Assembly: GCA_006384855.1 (NCBI GenBank)
Contig: VCJN01002485.1
Span: 62,001-126,000 of the forward strand
Direction of reading: 5' to 3'
DNA length: 64,000 bases
DNA from: Tetraselmis striata
Taxonomy: Eukaryota > Chlorophyta > Chlorodendrophyceae > Chlorodendrales > Chlorodendraceae
Positions 43,595-54,500 of the stretch are shown piece after piece. A program made the position numbers and the translations under genes. Every line of letters begins with the position of its first letter. Within the stretch, counting starts at the first letter, position 1. Under the pieces are notes generated by a model. The model made no database searches. It saw only the letters and a program-made list of their open reading frames with translations, and was not told the DNA's origin.

Positions 43595-45404
43595 GCAGAT
43601 TTTGGCGGTTTGAATATGGCCTTGCTGCAGCCGGAGGCCCCTGCCGCGTGTTATTCCGCGCAATCGGTTGTCCTGCCAAAGCCAATGCGGGAGCACGGGC
43701 TCGCCTTCAACCCCTTGTACGAGGTGGTCCGCGCCGACGTGTCGTCCGTGGCTACGAGTGCTACGAGGCGCGCCGCGTGTACGAGACCGTACGGACCCTC
43801 ATCGCGTTTCCGCGGGAAAATATGCGGCGCGCACGCTCCGCGTACGGGTACGCCTACAAAATCTTCGAGATACCTACAGTCGGCAATGCTACGACCACCG
43901 TTGCACCGGATCCGGTAACATGTCCTACGGCCGTACGGATACGAGCACTAACGGAGGACTGCGCGTCACCACATATATCCTTTTACGGCCACTCCTCCTA
44001 GATTTGGTACTGGTGAGGCCGCCTCTGCTGCTAGCAATTGCTTCATGTCGGTGGTACGAGTCTGCCAATACCGTTACTACTACATGCGCTTTCGTAACTC
44101 TCAATATACCATCGCTCGGCGATTTAGTGGCACCCCCTCCGTCCGCGGCGACTTCTTGCCTAATAGAATTGCAGCCAAGCGGCAACTGCTGCTCCGCCCT
44201 TGGGTACGGGTACGGGTGCTTCCTCCGATTATCAGCCCACGACTATGGTTGTCCAACGCCACCTCAGCTGTACAGTTCGCTTGCGTGACTTCGTGGCCCT
44301 CGATTTTGGCTTCCAGTGTACGGGTTCCGCGGCCTCGCAACTTGATACCATGTGCATGTACAACCCGTGCGGTGCGGGCTCCCTATCGCTTTTCCAGTCG
44401 GATTACGAGTCAGCCCGCAAGATTCCCCATGCTGCTTATTCGGCCGCCGCTCCGCGGGTGCTGGGCGTTCGACCGCGTGGGGGTTCCGCGCTTGTCACTT
44501 GCCCTGGCCCCACGTGCGGTATTGATCCCTTATGGCTTCACTCTACGGATGGCTCGAACCCAAACGCTACGGATCTCATCGTGGATCATCTGCGTATCTA
44601 CCTGTCGCGAGCTACGGGCACCGCATGTATACCGCTTTGAAAATTCTGTGGCTTCCGTTGCAATTGAAGCGCGGGCGGTGCTTGACCGGGACCGCTCGGA
44701 AGTCGACGACTTGACCCTCGAGACGAGTGGGCTGCGCCCAGCGGGCCGCTCGCGGCCGTCGGATTTGACGCTATAGCGGGGTGGACGGGGGGGGGGGGGG
44801 GGGGGGAGGGGCGATTACATGATCGATTTCGCGTGCGTGTCCTCCACAACCCCCACTTGGGGCGACGCCCCCCGCTGTTGCACCCCGGGGATCGCGGCGA
44901 CTACCGAGGCGGAGCATAGTAAGTTTGCAGTGGACCGGGCGTCTTCCGCCCCGGTGCAGGGTGTTCACCGGTACTACCCTTTTGTCGTTGAGGACCGCGG
45001 CCGCCTCAGAAAATCCGCTTTGACGGTGGTCTACATCTTCGCGGTGTTGCTCGTTGTGGGCGACTTTCCTGGCGGTCCTTCCGCCCCGACTTCATGCTTC
45101 CTTCGTGGTCAGTCCGTTCAGGCTCTTCGGAACTTTATGGCTAGCAAGCCTGCCGAGTTCAGCCATCACTTGTCGCGCACACGGCAGGGGCTGTCGCAGC
45201 GGGGCTCTGCTTGCGTGCATGGTACCTAGGGCGGCATTCTCTCTGTCGGGGTGCAAACGGCCAAGCGTGATGCGTCTGCTCGTGCTCATTCCGCATCCCC
45301 TTCTCTTGTTGCTTCCACCTCGCAGTTGCTGTAGTGGGCGTTTTCTATTGTGTTTTCGGGTGATTTCCTGATCACCTTTTGCAGCTAGCTCATGTAATTA
45401 TAGA
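43595..45404 (+). pseudogene. Non-LTR-like retroelement C-terminal half (copy B)
   Basis: Plus-strand homologue of copy A in inverted orientation. It begins at the GGL box (DFGGLNMALLQPEAPAACYS, about 43597-43655) and runs through LRDFVALDFGFQCTGSAASQ (about 44280-44345), CGAGSLSLFQSDYESA and RPSDLTL (about 44755), then a run of 20 G. The C-terminal region reads FACVSSTTPTWGDAPRC, TPGIAATTEAEHSKFAVDRA, YPFVVEDRGRLRKSALTVVY, FRGQSVQALRNFMASKPAEF. A run of the type D-V/C-V-S ... PG.AA..AE..K ... P.V.E..GRL is what I know from the endonuclease-like end of such RT proteins. The 3' non-coding tail ends at GTAATTA (45404), as in the solo tail at 21.5 kb. The RT itself is missing (5' truncation near 43595). 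Frameshifted. Confidence 0.65.
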
Positions 45405-47321
45405 ATATATACCCGAGGTTTACCGAGGTATACGAGTACTCGTGCGCGCGGCACGCTCCCACTTGTATTGGTACCCGTTGTACCCGTACCTATAGTATGT
45501 TACACCATCCCGCAGGAACTTGTCGTACATAATTATGCCAAACGAAGTTCCGGTAAAGTATAACGCAAAAGGATAACTGTCACACCTGTGGGGTAAGGTG
45601 CAGCTGGTGGCAGCTGGATTTCGCTTAGCTGCCGGCGATAGGTTCCAGCTCTACACCCGCCCGACCGTGGTCTCGCGTCTGCCATCGGCTTCGGCGCCCG
45701 GATATGACAGCGCCATGAAAACTTTCACTGACGGCATAACGGCACCGGACGGCACGGACAGGAAGCGGGTTGAACGCGGTATCCTAGGTGCATCTCCTCC
45801 CGTCCCTCCCGTCCCTGCAGACCAACTAGTACATCATCTTATTTTGTGATCAATTCAATTTAAGTCGACGACCCCCTCCCCCCCACAACACTTCCCGCGG
45901 TAACCCGCACGACATTTCGCGATCCGAATATGACACGAATAATATGTCCGCGCGCGCCGCGCCCCTGCGCCGTGAGATCCGCCTCGCGCCGCCCGAAGTA
46001 ACCGCCCGGCGCCGGGCATCATCGAAATTCGCTACCGGGCGCGAGTACTGCGGGCGGCGAATCATGCATCCACTACCACGACACCCCCGTCCAGCCCACC
46101 AGCCTCCGCCCACCCCGCAGCGCTACCTCCTGCCCCCTTGGAGGACACATGGAGATAATGGCTGGCTCGGGGCGCGTCTAGGTCTTGAGACGGCGACCAA
46201 GAGGTCTACCCTCGCGACTGCCGCCCGATTGACCAACCCCATCGAGGATTCGCATTTTGCTGACACTATGTGCCTTTAGGGCCAAAAGCGCTCGGATAGA
46301 AGGCAGCTTAGTCAGAATATAAGGAATAAATATTGTACGTTTTTTCCCTAGCTGGTCCGACGGAACTTGTGCCATCGGTGCGAAGTTTATGGTCGGGGCG
46401 GCGCTCATATCGGTTGTTGCGTGGTCGCCACGGAGATCCCGCAGCACGCCGCCTGCGCGGCCGTAGCGGTCGTGACTTGCCCACCATCGCCTCAGAAAGA
46501 GGTACGTCTGGCGCTACGGGCGGTCGCGGTGTCGATGATTGACAGTCGTGGGCTTGCTAGAGGCTAGAGCATGGGCAATGGGCCGCGCGAGGTGCGCGTC
46601 GCGTCGCCGCAGGTGCACATTGTACGAACGGCGCGAACCGCATATCGGGTCTTATTATGTTCGGACAGTTTTTTTCGCAATATCGTACGGGTTACCGCGG
46701 GAATTGTCCCCCCCCCCCCCCTCCCCCACGAGCAGCGCTACTAAAACAACCGTTTGACAAAGACATCGCGTCGCTCCACCCCATCGATGGTGTTTCCGGC
46801 TTGCCCATAACAGCGAGATCCTTGAGTATAATAAGCGCCACACAGTGAAGCGGTTCAAGGAGCTCGCGGTGGCTTGCGCCGGCTATCTGTCCGTACGACC
46901 GTATCCCCAGCCAGCCCACCGACGCCACCATGCGGCATGTGCAAGTAGATTGAAAAGGCGGCTCGCAGCCGCAGGAGGAACTGGCCGCTCTCCAAGAAGT
47001 GGGCGTATAAATAGGATGAAGGCATCCATCTATGGAACTTGTCGTGGTGGGGCAAGTTTTTCGTAGTCGGTGCGAAACGGGACGTCCGACCACCCAGCAC
47101 CCCGCTACTTGAACGAGGCCCAGGAGGCTGCCGCTTTGTTACCAGTGCTCTGTGTGACAGTTATAATGTATGGTAACCTGTCAATGTGCTATCTTTCGCA
47201 TAATACAGTACGAGTACCGGTACCACCATACACTGAATGATGTACATTCTACGGGTACAACGGATGATGGTACGAGTGCGCGCATGTCACGCGCACGAGT
47301 ACTCGCATATCGGCCTTTTGT
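45405..47321. other. No gene supported
   Basis: Short frames on both strands (for example 45598-45849 +, 46692-47093 -) without motifs or consistent splice context. C-rich tract at 46708-46730. Confidence 0.35.
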
Positions 47322-47672
47322 ATTATATATGTTAAGACCCATATGAAAACGTGACACATGTGCACATGTGTCGCCACATGTGCACATGTGTCATCTGAGG
47401 ACACATGTGCACATGTGTCATGTTGCTTTTGACACATGTGCACATGTGTTGCCTCGTGACACATCTGCATATGCGTCAAAATCAAAACCACACATATGCA
47501 CATGTGCTAGCACATGTACACATGTGTCATTTTCCGGCTGATCACGACACATGTGCACATGAGGCATGAACAGTATGGCTCATGTGCATATGCGTGGCCC
47601 GACACGTGACACATGTACATATGTGTCATTTTCGAGTGTGAGATAAGACACATATGAATATATGTTCAGTTT
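47322..47672 (+). repeat. Left inverted repeat: 11 palindromic units
   Basis: Perfect 18-nt palindromes ACACATGTGCACATGTGT at 47354-47371, 47401-47418 and near 47432, plus degenerate units near 47374, 47460, 47491, 47510, 47547, 47579, 47607 and 47647. The core is the 8-bp palindrome CACATGTG doubled. Spacers of about 3-20 nt are not conserved within the arm. Confidence 0.9.
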
Positions 47673-47907
47673 CGTCCACGGAATTCGAGCGTGGGGTTCT
47701 AATTTAGAATTATTTAAATATAGATATTCCGGAAGGCACAAATAAATTGTTTAAGCATGCCGGCCACTCGTTTGATGCCCTTAAAATGTGTATTAGGGCA
47801 CTACAAAGCAACATCAGCCAGCAATGTAAAAAGGACGTCGTCAGCATTTAGACAATGGCAAAGTTAGTGTTGGCAGGTGTCATTACATTGCTGCGCACTA
47901 CTTAAGG

Positions 47908-48242
47908 ACACAAACATGGGTCAAAACTTGGCTAGTGGAATCACCCTCGTCGTAAATGTTCTCACATTTACTGTTGCCATTGTGACACCGGGAATATTGC
48001 ATGTCCTGCGTGCATTGCGGCATGCACATACATTGGTTCTGCACGGACCCTTGCAACTACTCATCAACATACTCTGGCCACCAAATAAGGATGCAGAAGC
48101 CGAAGCGAAGCATTGCGCACTGATATTTGTTTCAAGTTGGCTTTCTCTCGCCGTTGTTCTAGCACACCTTGCAGCCCGTGTTGCGCTAGGACATTGCCAC
48201 GCACATGATCAATATACCCGTGGCCAAAAGTTGGCTTTCTGA
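47908..48242 (+). CDS. Hydrophobic ORF inside the palindrome-bounded unit (weak)
   Basis: From MGQNLASGITLVVNVLTFTV the frame has two hydrophobic stretches (ITLVVNVLTFTVAIVTPGIL and CALIFVSSWLSLAVVLAHLA), each long enough to span a membrane, separated by a His/Leu-rich loop and PPNKDAEAEAKHC. The minus strand of the same DNA also reads through (CELVFQVIEHGHFRLATKVG; 48064-48330), so either strand may be the real one. No family recognised. Confidence 0.25.
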
Positions 48243-48479
48243 CTCCAACCTTTGTCGCAAGCCTGAAATGACCATGCTCAATCACCTGAAACACCAGTTC
48301 ACAGCCATGATATGTGAATATGTCACACACTCATTAAATCAAAACCACAAGCACATAGCAGTACGTAGGCAATGCCATACCAAAAATACATTTATATATA
48401 CATAGGGCTTGTTACCTCGATGACGATGCACACCAAGCATTGTGCATCTAGCTTGGAGCGGTCGACGCTTGGAATTGGG

Positions 48480-51184
48480 GTACGGACGACATCGCCAACC
48501 AATGGTGCTGGCCCATGACGTGCAACCACTCCGGTCCGCATTGCTATGGCTTGATTGGCCTGAGCGTCGGCACACCTAGACCTGATGGCTTGGCGTCTGG
48601 CGTGTCTGCGACGTTCGGGTCTAATTGGACAGACCGCTCCCGTGACTCATGGCGCACCCAGCAGGACGTCAAACACAAACGCCCGAAGAATGCGCGGCTG
48701 AAGGCGCTCGATACGTTGCCGTCTGCAGCCATCTCCACGGGCACCTCCTCTTGTTTGTACACCCAGCACGCCACGTTGGCGACGCCGCGCTTTCGCAGCA
48801 CCTCCGCCAGCCGCATCCCGCCGTTTGCGTCCACGTACACGCCCCGCCCGCCACCGACACGGAGCGTCAGGCGTTGCGACGTTGAAAAAGCTCATGTTAT
48901 GGCAAACATTACATCGCCGCGGCGCAAAAGCAGCAAACCAAACTCAGCACACCAAACAGGAGCCAATGCTGTGCCATCAATGGTGCTGAGGGATGGGCGG
49001 ATACATCATCATTTTCTTGTCATTGTTTAACATTCTCATACATATGCTACGAGTGCAGACGCGGTGTTGAAAACACAGGGAATATGAACATGCCTTTTGT
49101 GCCACGTCAAATCTAGACGTAACAATTGCGGGAGTATAGGAAGTGCTCTTTTATAGCTTGCGGAACATGAGGCTTCTAGACAAAAATCTTATGGGTGAGT
49201 TGGCACCCGTAGTTCTAATATCATATTTTATGTCAATTTGTTTTTGCATCAAGTACGACAGAAAACCTAACCAGGATGGCATGCCGTCAAGCGTGCGGCA
49301 AAGCGTGCACCGCAAAGGTGATGGCGATGCGGACGGCGGCAAGCCCGGGAGGGGCAACCTGGCAAAAGCTGCCACAGGAGCAGATGAACTCCGCGATATC
49401 CTCCTGGGTTGCCACGCCGCCGGGCTCCACTTACCGCCGCCCATACGCAACGCCCCCAATGATAGGCCGCTGCGGCCGCCGTTGATGCCGTCCCTGTATC
49501 CACGGCGGGGCAGACAAAGTACGGCAAGGTGGGGTGGAGCTGCGCCATGGCGTCACCGAGCGTTGTTAGCACGGAGTTCCACTCAACCTGCACCTCTACA
49601 TGCGCCCACGCCCCAAGCGCAGAGTTAGGCAAGCCGCCGTCGGGTCGAGCACGGCGATGAGAGGCAGCAACAGGCAGGAACCCCCCCCCCCCCCCCCCCC
49701 CCCCCCGCCCCCCCTCCCTCCAACACACACTAAAGCCCCAAGTACAGCTGCTTGGGCTCCCTAAAGGGACAGTCATGTACTCTCAAGCGCACGCACCTCA
49801 GCCTTGTACGCTTCGCCACAGAGAGCCACGACGTCGCTTAGCGCGCCGCATCCGCTGCGGAAAGCCGGCGCCTGGCCTTGACTGGAACCGCACACCACGA
49901 CGAGGATGCGCCCCACCTCTGTCTTTGCGATCGACTCCCACTCATTGGCGCGTGCGGCCCCAAGCTCGGCGGGGGCCGCCGCTTCTTGCAACGTGTCTCT
50001 TCGCTCGTCTGCCTGCTGTTCCAGCTGTTGAACATCGACAGCATGCATGGTCGGAGCAGACCAGAAAGGGAGACATGTTGCCAGTTGGGGGGGGGGGGGG
50101 GGGTTCATGCTCATTCTCCGCCTCAGCCGCCGCCGCTCAGCCATATCGCTTCCTCTTCTGACGTTAGGCTCGCGCAAGGGTTCGGTCCCGATCCGGACGG
50201 GGGCACTGGTCTCTTGACCAGTACTTGACCCCCGCCACGAGTGAGAAGTTCGAATTTTCCCGCACTAGGGGCTGCCTTCTTCCTTTCCTGAAACCACAAC
50301 AACAACGTCGAGGAGGGAAGTAAGACAATATCTATATCATACCATTGTTCAATTGTGTCAGCGATAATGATAGAGGAAGGAGACGATGAGAGAGAGCGGC
50401 GGGGAGCATGGGTGGAGATCGGGGGCATCATAGTCCAAGATTGCGCGAGGCAGGAACGCCATTGTCATATAATATTTTCGGTTGGTCGGTATAGGGAGGC
50501 GAGGGACAGAGAGAGGGACTTTTGGGAGAACGAAAGAGAGCGGGTGGGGGGGGGGGGGGGGGGGGGGGGGGTCGTTCTGGCCAAGCATCGCAAGGCGAGA
50601 GCGCCCATAGGCAACGTGTAGTAGGGGCGAGTGGCGGACGGCGGCCGCCGCGGCTCCTCGGCGGCGGCGGCGGCGGCGCGGCGGCGGCTTACCTCCGATC
50701 CTACCTCAAGGGTGTCGTATATGCGCAAGCACTCCAGAGCGTGTGCGTACTCCGACTCGAATACTAGTGTCATGTTCTTCGCTTTGCTGGCGAGCTACTC
50801 CTAGAGCTTGGCGTTGAAAACATGCCGATGCAGGTCGACCATGTAGGCAGTGTCCTCTGGAGGCGGCACAGCGTTGAGAGCGGGGCATGTACCGCAGCTG
50901 CTAGGCAGGCAGCGCCACGGTGCGCCGGGCGCCCCCCGTGCTGTGCAGCATTAGCGCCATCCGGAGCGATAGCCGCCGCGGCTGGCTGGCCGTCGAGCAT
51001 GACGTCCTGCAGACAAGACCGCCTCGCTGGTTGGGGCCGACGGTGGAGGGGGGAAAGGGGGTAAGGCGGGCTGGGAGTAAGGGTACTGAGTGCGCGACCC
51101 AACCTGTGCACGCGCCATTTTGAACTTGCGGGCGAGCTGCCGCCCGCACGCCCGCCGCCCCGCCAGGCAGCCACCCATGAACAT
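48480..51184 (-). pseudogene. Decayed multi-exon gene inside the palindrome-bounded unit
   Basis: Minus-strand blocks in order: MFMGGCLAGRRACGRQLARK with FKMARAQ|GTTGGG (51184-51104); PPPEDTAYMVDLHRHVFNAK, two stops, ASKAKNMTLVFESEYAHALE and CLRIYDTLEVGSE (50880-50695); MHAVDVQQLEQQADERRDTL, NEWESIAKTEVGRILVVVCG and CGALSDVVALCGEAYKAEVR (50050-49780); WNSVLTTLGDAMAQLHPTLP with YFVCPAVDTGTAS (49590-49500); VATQEDIAEFICSCGSFCQV (49415-49355); GRGVYVDANGGMRLAEVLRK, RGVANVACWVYKQEEVPVEM and CWVRHESRERSVQLDPNVAD (48850-48610). C-tract introns separate several. It could be the element's own transposase, but I see no DDE, HUH or other catalytic signature, so no function is assigned. Confidence 0.4.
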
Positions 51185-51249
51185 CTTTCGCCCGCAGCTT
51201 ATCGCCCCTCCGCAGGGTCGCTACTTATACTCGTTTTTCACGGATAGGA

Positions 51250-51588
51250 TACAAACCTATGAATATGTGTAGAAAGCAATGGACGCGGGTGACCCATATG
51301 CTTATGTGTATCGATAAATACGGCGCATGTGTACATGTGTCGTCATCAGCCGGAAATATACCCCATGTGGACATGTGATAACACAAATGCACATGTGTCA
51401 ACTCCGGAGTTGCCACAGGTGCATATGTGTCATCGTACAACACATGTGCACATGTGTCTAAAATCACGATGATACATGTGCACAAGTGTCCTCAGATGAC
51501 ACATGTGCACATGTGGCGTCACATGTGCACATGTGGCGACACGTGTGCACATGTGTCACGTTTTCATATGGGTCTTAACATATATAAT
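51250..51588 (-). repeat. Right inverted repeat: about 11 palindromic units
   Basis: Inverted counterpart of 47322-47672. Perfect or near-perfect units near 51440, 51499, 51521 and 51541; degenerate ones at about 51326, 51364, 51383, 51413 and 51473. Read on the minus strand, unit order and several spacers match the left arm. Confidence 0.9.
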
Positions 51589-54500
51589 TAGGTCTGCCTG
51601 TCATGTCAGATATATATATTATTGACAATGCGGGGCATATTTATGTATTGCCGTCCAACGACGGGGCTGACGTCCTGGCTGACGGCTGACTCTCCATGGT
51701 GACGCCCTTGGCAGTGGGGGTGCTGCTAGAGGTCGGTCTGGCTTGACGACTATAGTACCGACTATAGCTAGATTATTATTTGGGCAGCGGGTGGTGGCAT
51801 CTTGTCACAATTATTGCATGCTGAGAAAAACATTGTAGCCTCTCGCCTCTGCACTAGCACAGCACATCCACTTTTGTTTATCTTTGCGTCTCGACTGCTG
51901 AGACTCTCGCATCTCTCCCCGGCACACCGGTCCCCTGGGTACTCGCTAAATGAAATCCCCCCGGGGTTTAAGTTGTGTATAGCGGGGTCCCAATCCTGAG
52001 ATGCAACTACCGAAACGAGTGAGAATAGTGATTAGTGTACGGTTGATACAGTCAAATATAACGACATTTGATCAAAACTCAGAGCCCACGTGACCACCCG
52101 TCTCGCCAACCCATCCCGCCCCACCGATGCCAGTCGAACACACCGGCCGGCACCATCACGCGCATACCGCGGTAGCAGCGGGCTAACGTAGTCATATGGT
52201 GGCGTTCAGGTGCCTCGTCTTGTGTGTCGCTGGCAGGGTCGGGGCTGGCGGCGGGATGATGAGAGAGGAGCGCGAGCGGTCACGTGCTAATATTTCGCAC
52301 GCAGTGCGTGCCACGTAGTCAAAAAGCGTTGCCAGCTACACATCTCGGATTTGAGCCCCGGTTACGGTCTTCAGAAACGAGTACCTACGCGAACCGGTGT
52401 GGGCGGAGAAGGGCGATGCCAACCCTACCACAATCCCTGCCGTGGAAAAGTGTCCGAGATTATTTCAGTGCAATTGGTGTTGGATGTTTGCACGCGTGCT
52501 GCCTTATGCATGTGGTGACGACATCATAACGACTGGATTATTTGTTTTTTGTAATTATAACTTAGGTGCGGCATCGACATGAACGGCAACCCACTGAAGG
52601 AGCAATCTATCGGTCTCCCCCCCCCCCCCCCCCCCCCCTCCGTTGTCTAGTCCCCCAGCTCCCGGCCCCCGCGCCGCTCGAGCCTCCCCGCTGCATCATG
52701 ATACGAACAACATGCAAACGGCTTCAGTTGGGCGTGTGCATGTGCCCTCCAACTTCGTTTCTACGGCGAGGATGCAAGCCGGGCGTCAACAACGGCAAGC
52801 GCATTCGAGAGCGGCAGTAACGGCCAACAACCCGTGACCAGTCAACACCTTAGCCGTGGGCATCGGATGGCGGGCATGGAAATGGACAACACCACCTCAC
52901 AAGCCGCAGCCACAGGGGCGAGGCAGGCCGGGCAAGAGAGGCCCGCGGCAGCCCAGCCCCCGGGCAGTAGCAGTAGCTAGCCCGGCGGCCGCGGGCGGCA
53001 ATAGAGGTCCAATGTAATTACATTTTCTGGTTTGTATCTCAGTACTTTCGCACATTGTCCAACCCCACCAGCAGCATAAAACTGAAAGTGACCGATACTC
53101 ACCTGTCAAATATGCTAGATAGGATCAAGCGTGCTTAAATGCGCTTAACTACAGTTATAGGTAAGCTCCACTATCATTGGCTGTTGGGTTGGCAACATCC
53201 AATATGGCGTGTCTGCTCTGATAAAACCTCAAACCGGCCGCCGCCCGCGTGAGATTCATTTCCGCTGTCTCTATCACGTTGTCGATATGTGGCAACAATA
53301 CTGCAGCTCCCACCCGTTACGCGTTTGAACCCCTGCGACAACTCGCGAGTAGCCGCGGAGTAATCGTGCTCCCATCCACGCTTAGTGATCTTCTAGAATA
53401 TCATCACAAAGTATTGTACTTGTACCACTCCCGCCGTATCTTATAGTGATGACTCGTGACTACTCGTGCCCTACTCGTCACGCTACTCTGTAGTATATAC
53501 TCAGCAGTGCAAGACATCGATGCGGTTCACATGCTTGTATCCCAAAATAAATTACTGCGGCGCTTACCGGTTAAGCGATGTACATCGTGCAGCTTCATAC
53601 ATGCGATTACTCGCGCTTACTGTTTGGTAGGCGCTGTTAAGCGGACCCGTTATGACGAGTTAAGGCGAAGTACTACCGGCGGCATGAAGTAGGCATGCAC
53701 TATTGCGGTAAGTACCAAGACCAGCGGAGCGCGCGTGGCGTTAGCCGGCAACCGAAGGGCCGGCGGTGTTCTCTCGGAGGTACTTCGCGAATAACACGTG
53801 CATGTCGACGGACATTTGAGCCGTCAAACAACGTACCAAAAAGGCGACGACAACATCAAGGCGCAAATAGTTTTAAAACGCGGGCAAACGGATATTTGGC
53901 CTAACGATACATCCCGCTCTGCAAGTTATTTGCGCAGCAAAACCAAGAAGTGCTCGACCAACCGATCGCCCTACTCAATGACACAAGGCACGAATCGGTG
54001 GCGGCGGCGTTGCACGCGGCGCGAGGCCTAGTTGCATGAGAGACCATGGAGAGCTTTGTGCGCTCGCGGTGCAGCTCGGCGTAGCATGGCTGTAAATAAT
54101 CCTCAACATAGATACGAAATATGACTATGAATAACAATATATAATGACAACAAACAACAGTGACGACATGTAATCCTCAGCAGAGACGCCCAGCCGACAA
54201 TGTGCACCGTCGACGTTGCATGAAGATAAGACTTCCCCATCATATTCTGCGAAGAGGGAGTCTGATGTGAGTCAAGTGCGGTATAGTTTTTTACATGAGG
54301 GCTTTAACAAATGCGCACTACAAACAAAACTAACATCAACTATGAAAGGTTGCCAGCAAAAGAGAGACGTAAGCCTGAAACCAAGGTCGAGCAGGAGGCC
54401 AGGGAGCCAAGAACCAAGGAGGAGCCAAGGGAACCACGAAGTCGCCAAGCAGTCCGGAACCAAAGGGGGCACCGCCCCGGGGTAGGCTATCTGCCACGGC

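Larger units (their letters stand above)
47322..51588. mobile_element. 4.27-kb unit bounded by palindrome-array inverted repeats
   Basis: The ends are inverted copies: ATTATATATGTTAAGACCCA at 47322 and its complement ending at 51588, followed on both sides by ATATGAAAACGTGACAC and then arrays of ACACATGTGCACATGTGT palindromes. Homology between the two arms runs about 340 bp, including the non-palindromic words CATCTGAGGACAC and TTCCGGCTGAT.ACGACACATGT, so these are true inverted repeats and not two independent arrays. No clean target duplication is visible (flanks TTTTGT and TAGGTC). Inside is a decayed minus-strand multi-exon gene and a hydrophobic plus ORF. I cannot assign it to a known transposon superfamily. 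Confidence 0.7.

Noticed and set aside
47349-47660. CRISPR-like array
   Set aside because: Repeats are palindromes with variable spacers of 3-20 nt, mirrored in an inverted arm 4 kb away, in eukaryotic DNA without cas genes.
51589-51720. Exact target-site duplication of the palindrome-bounded unit
   Set aside because: Flanking TTTTGT and TAGGTC do not match; AT-rich ends make the boundary uncertain by a few bases, so no duplication is claimed.
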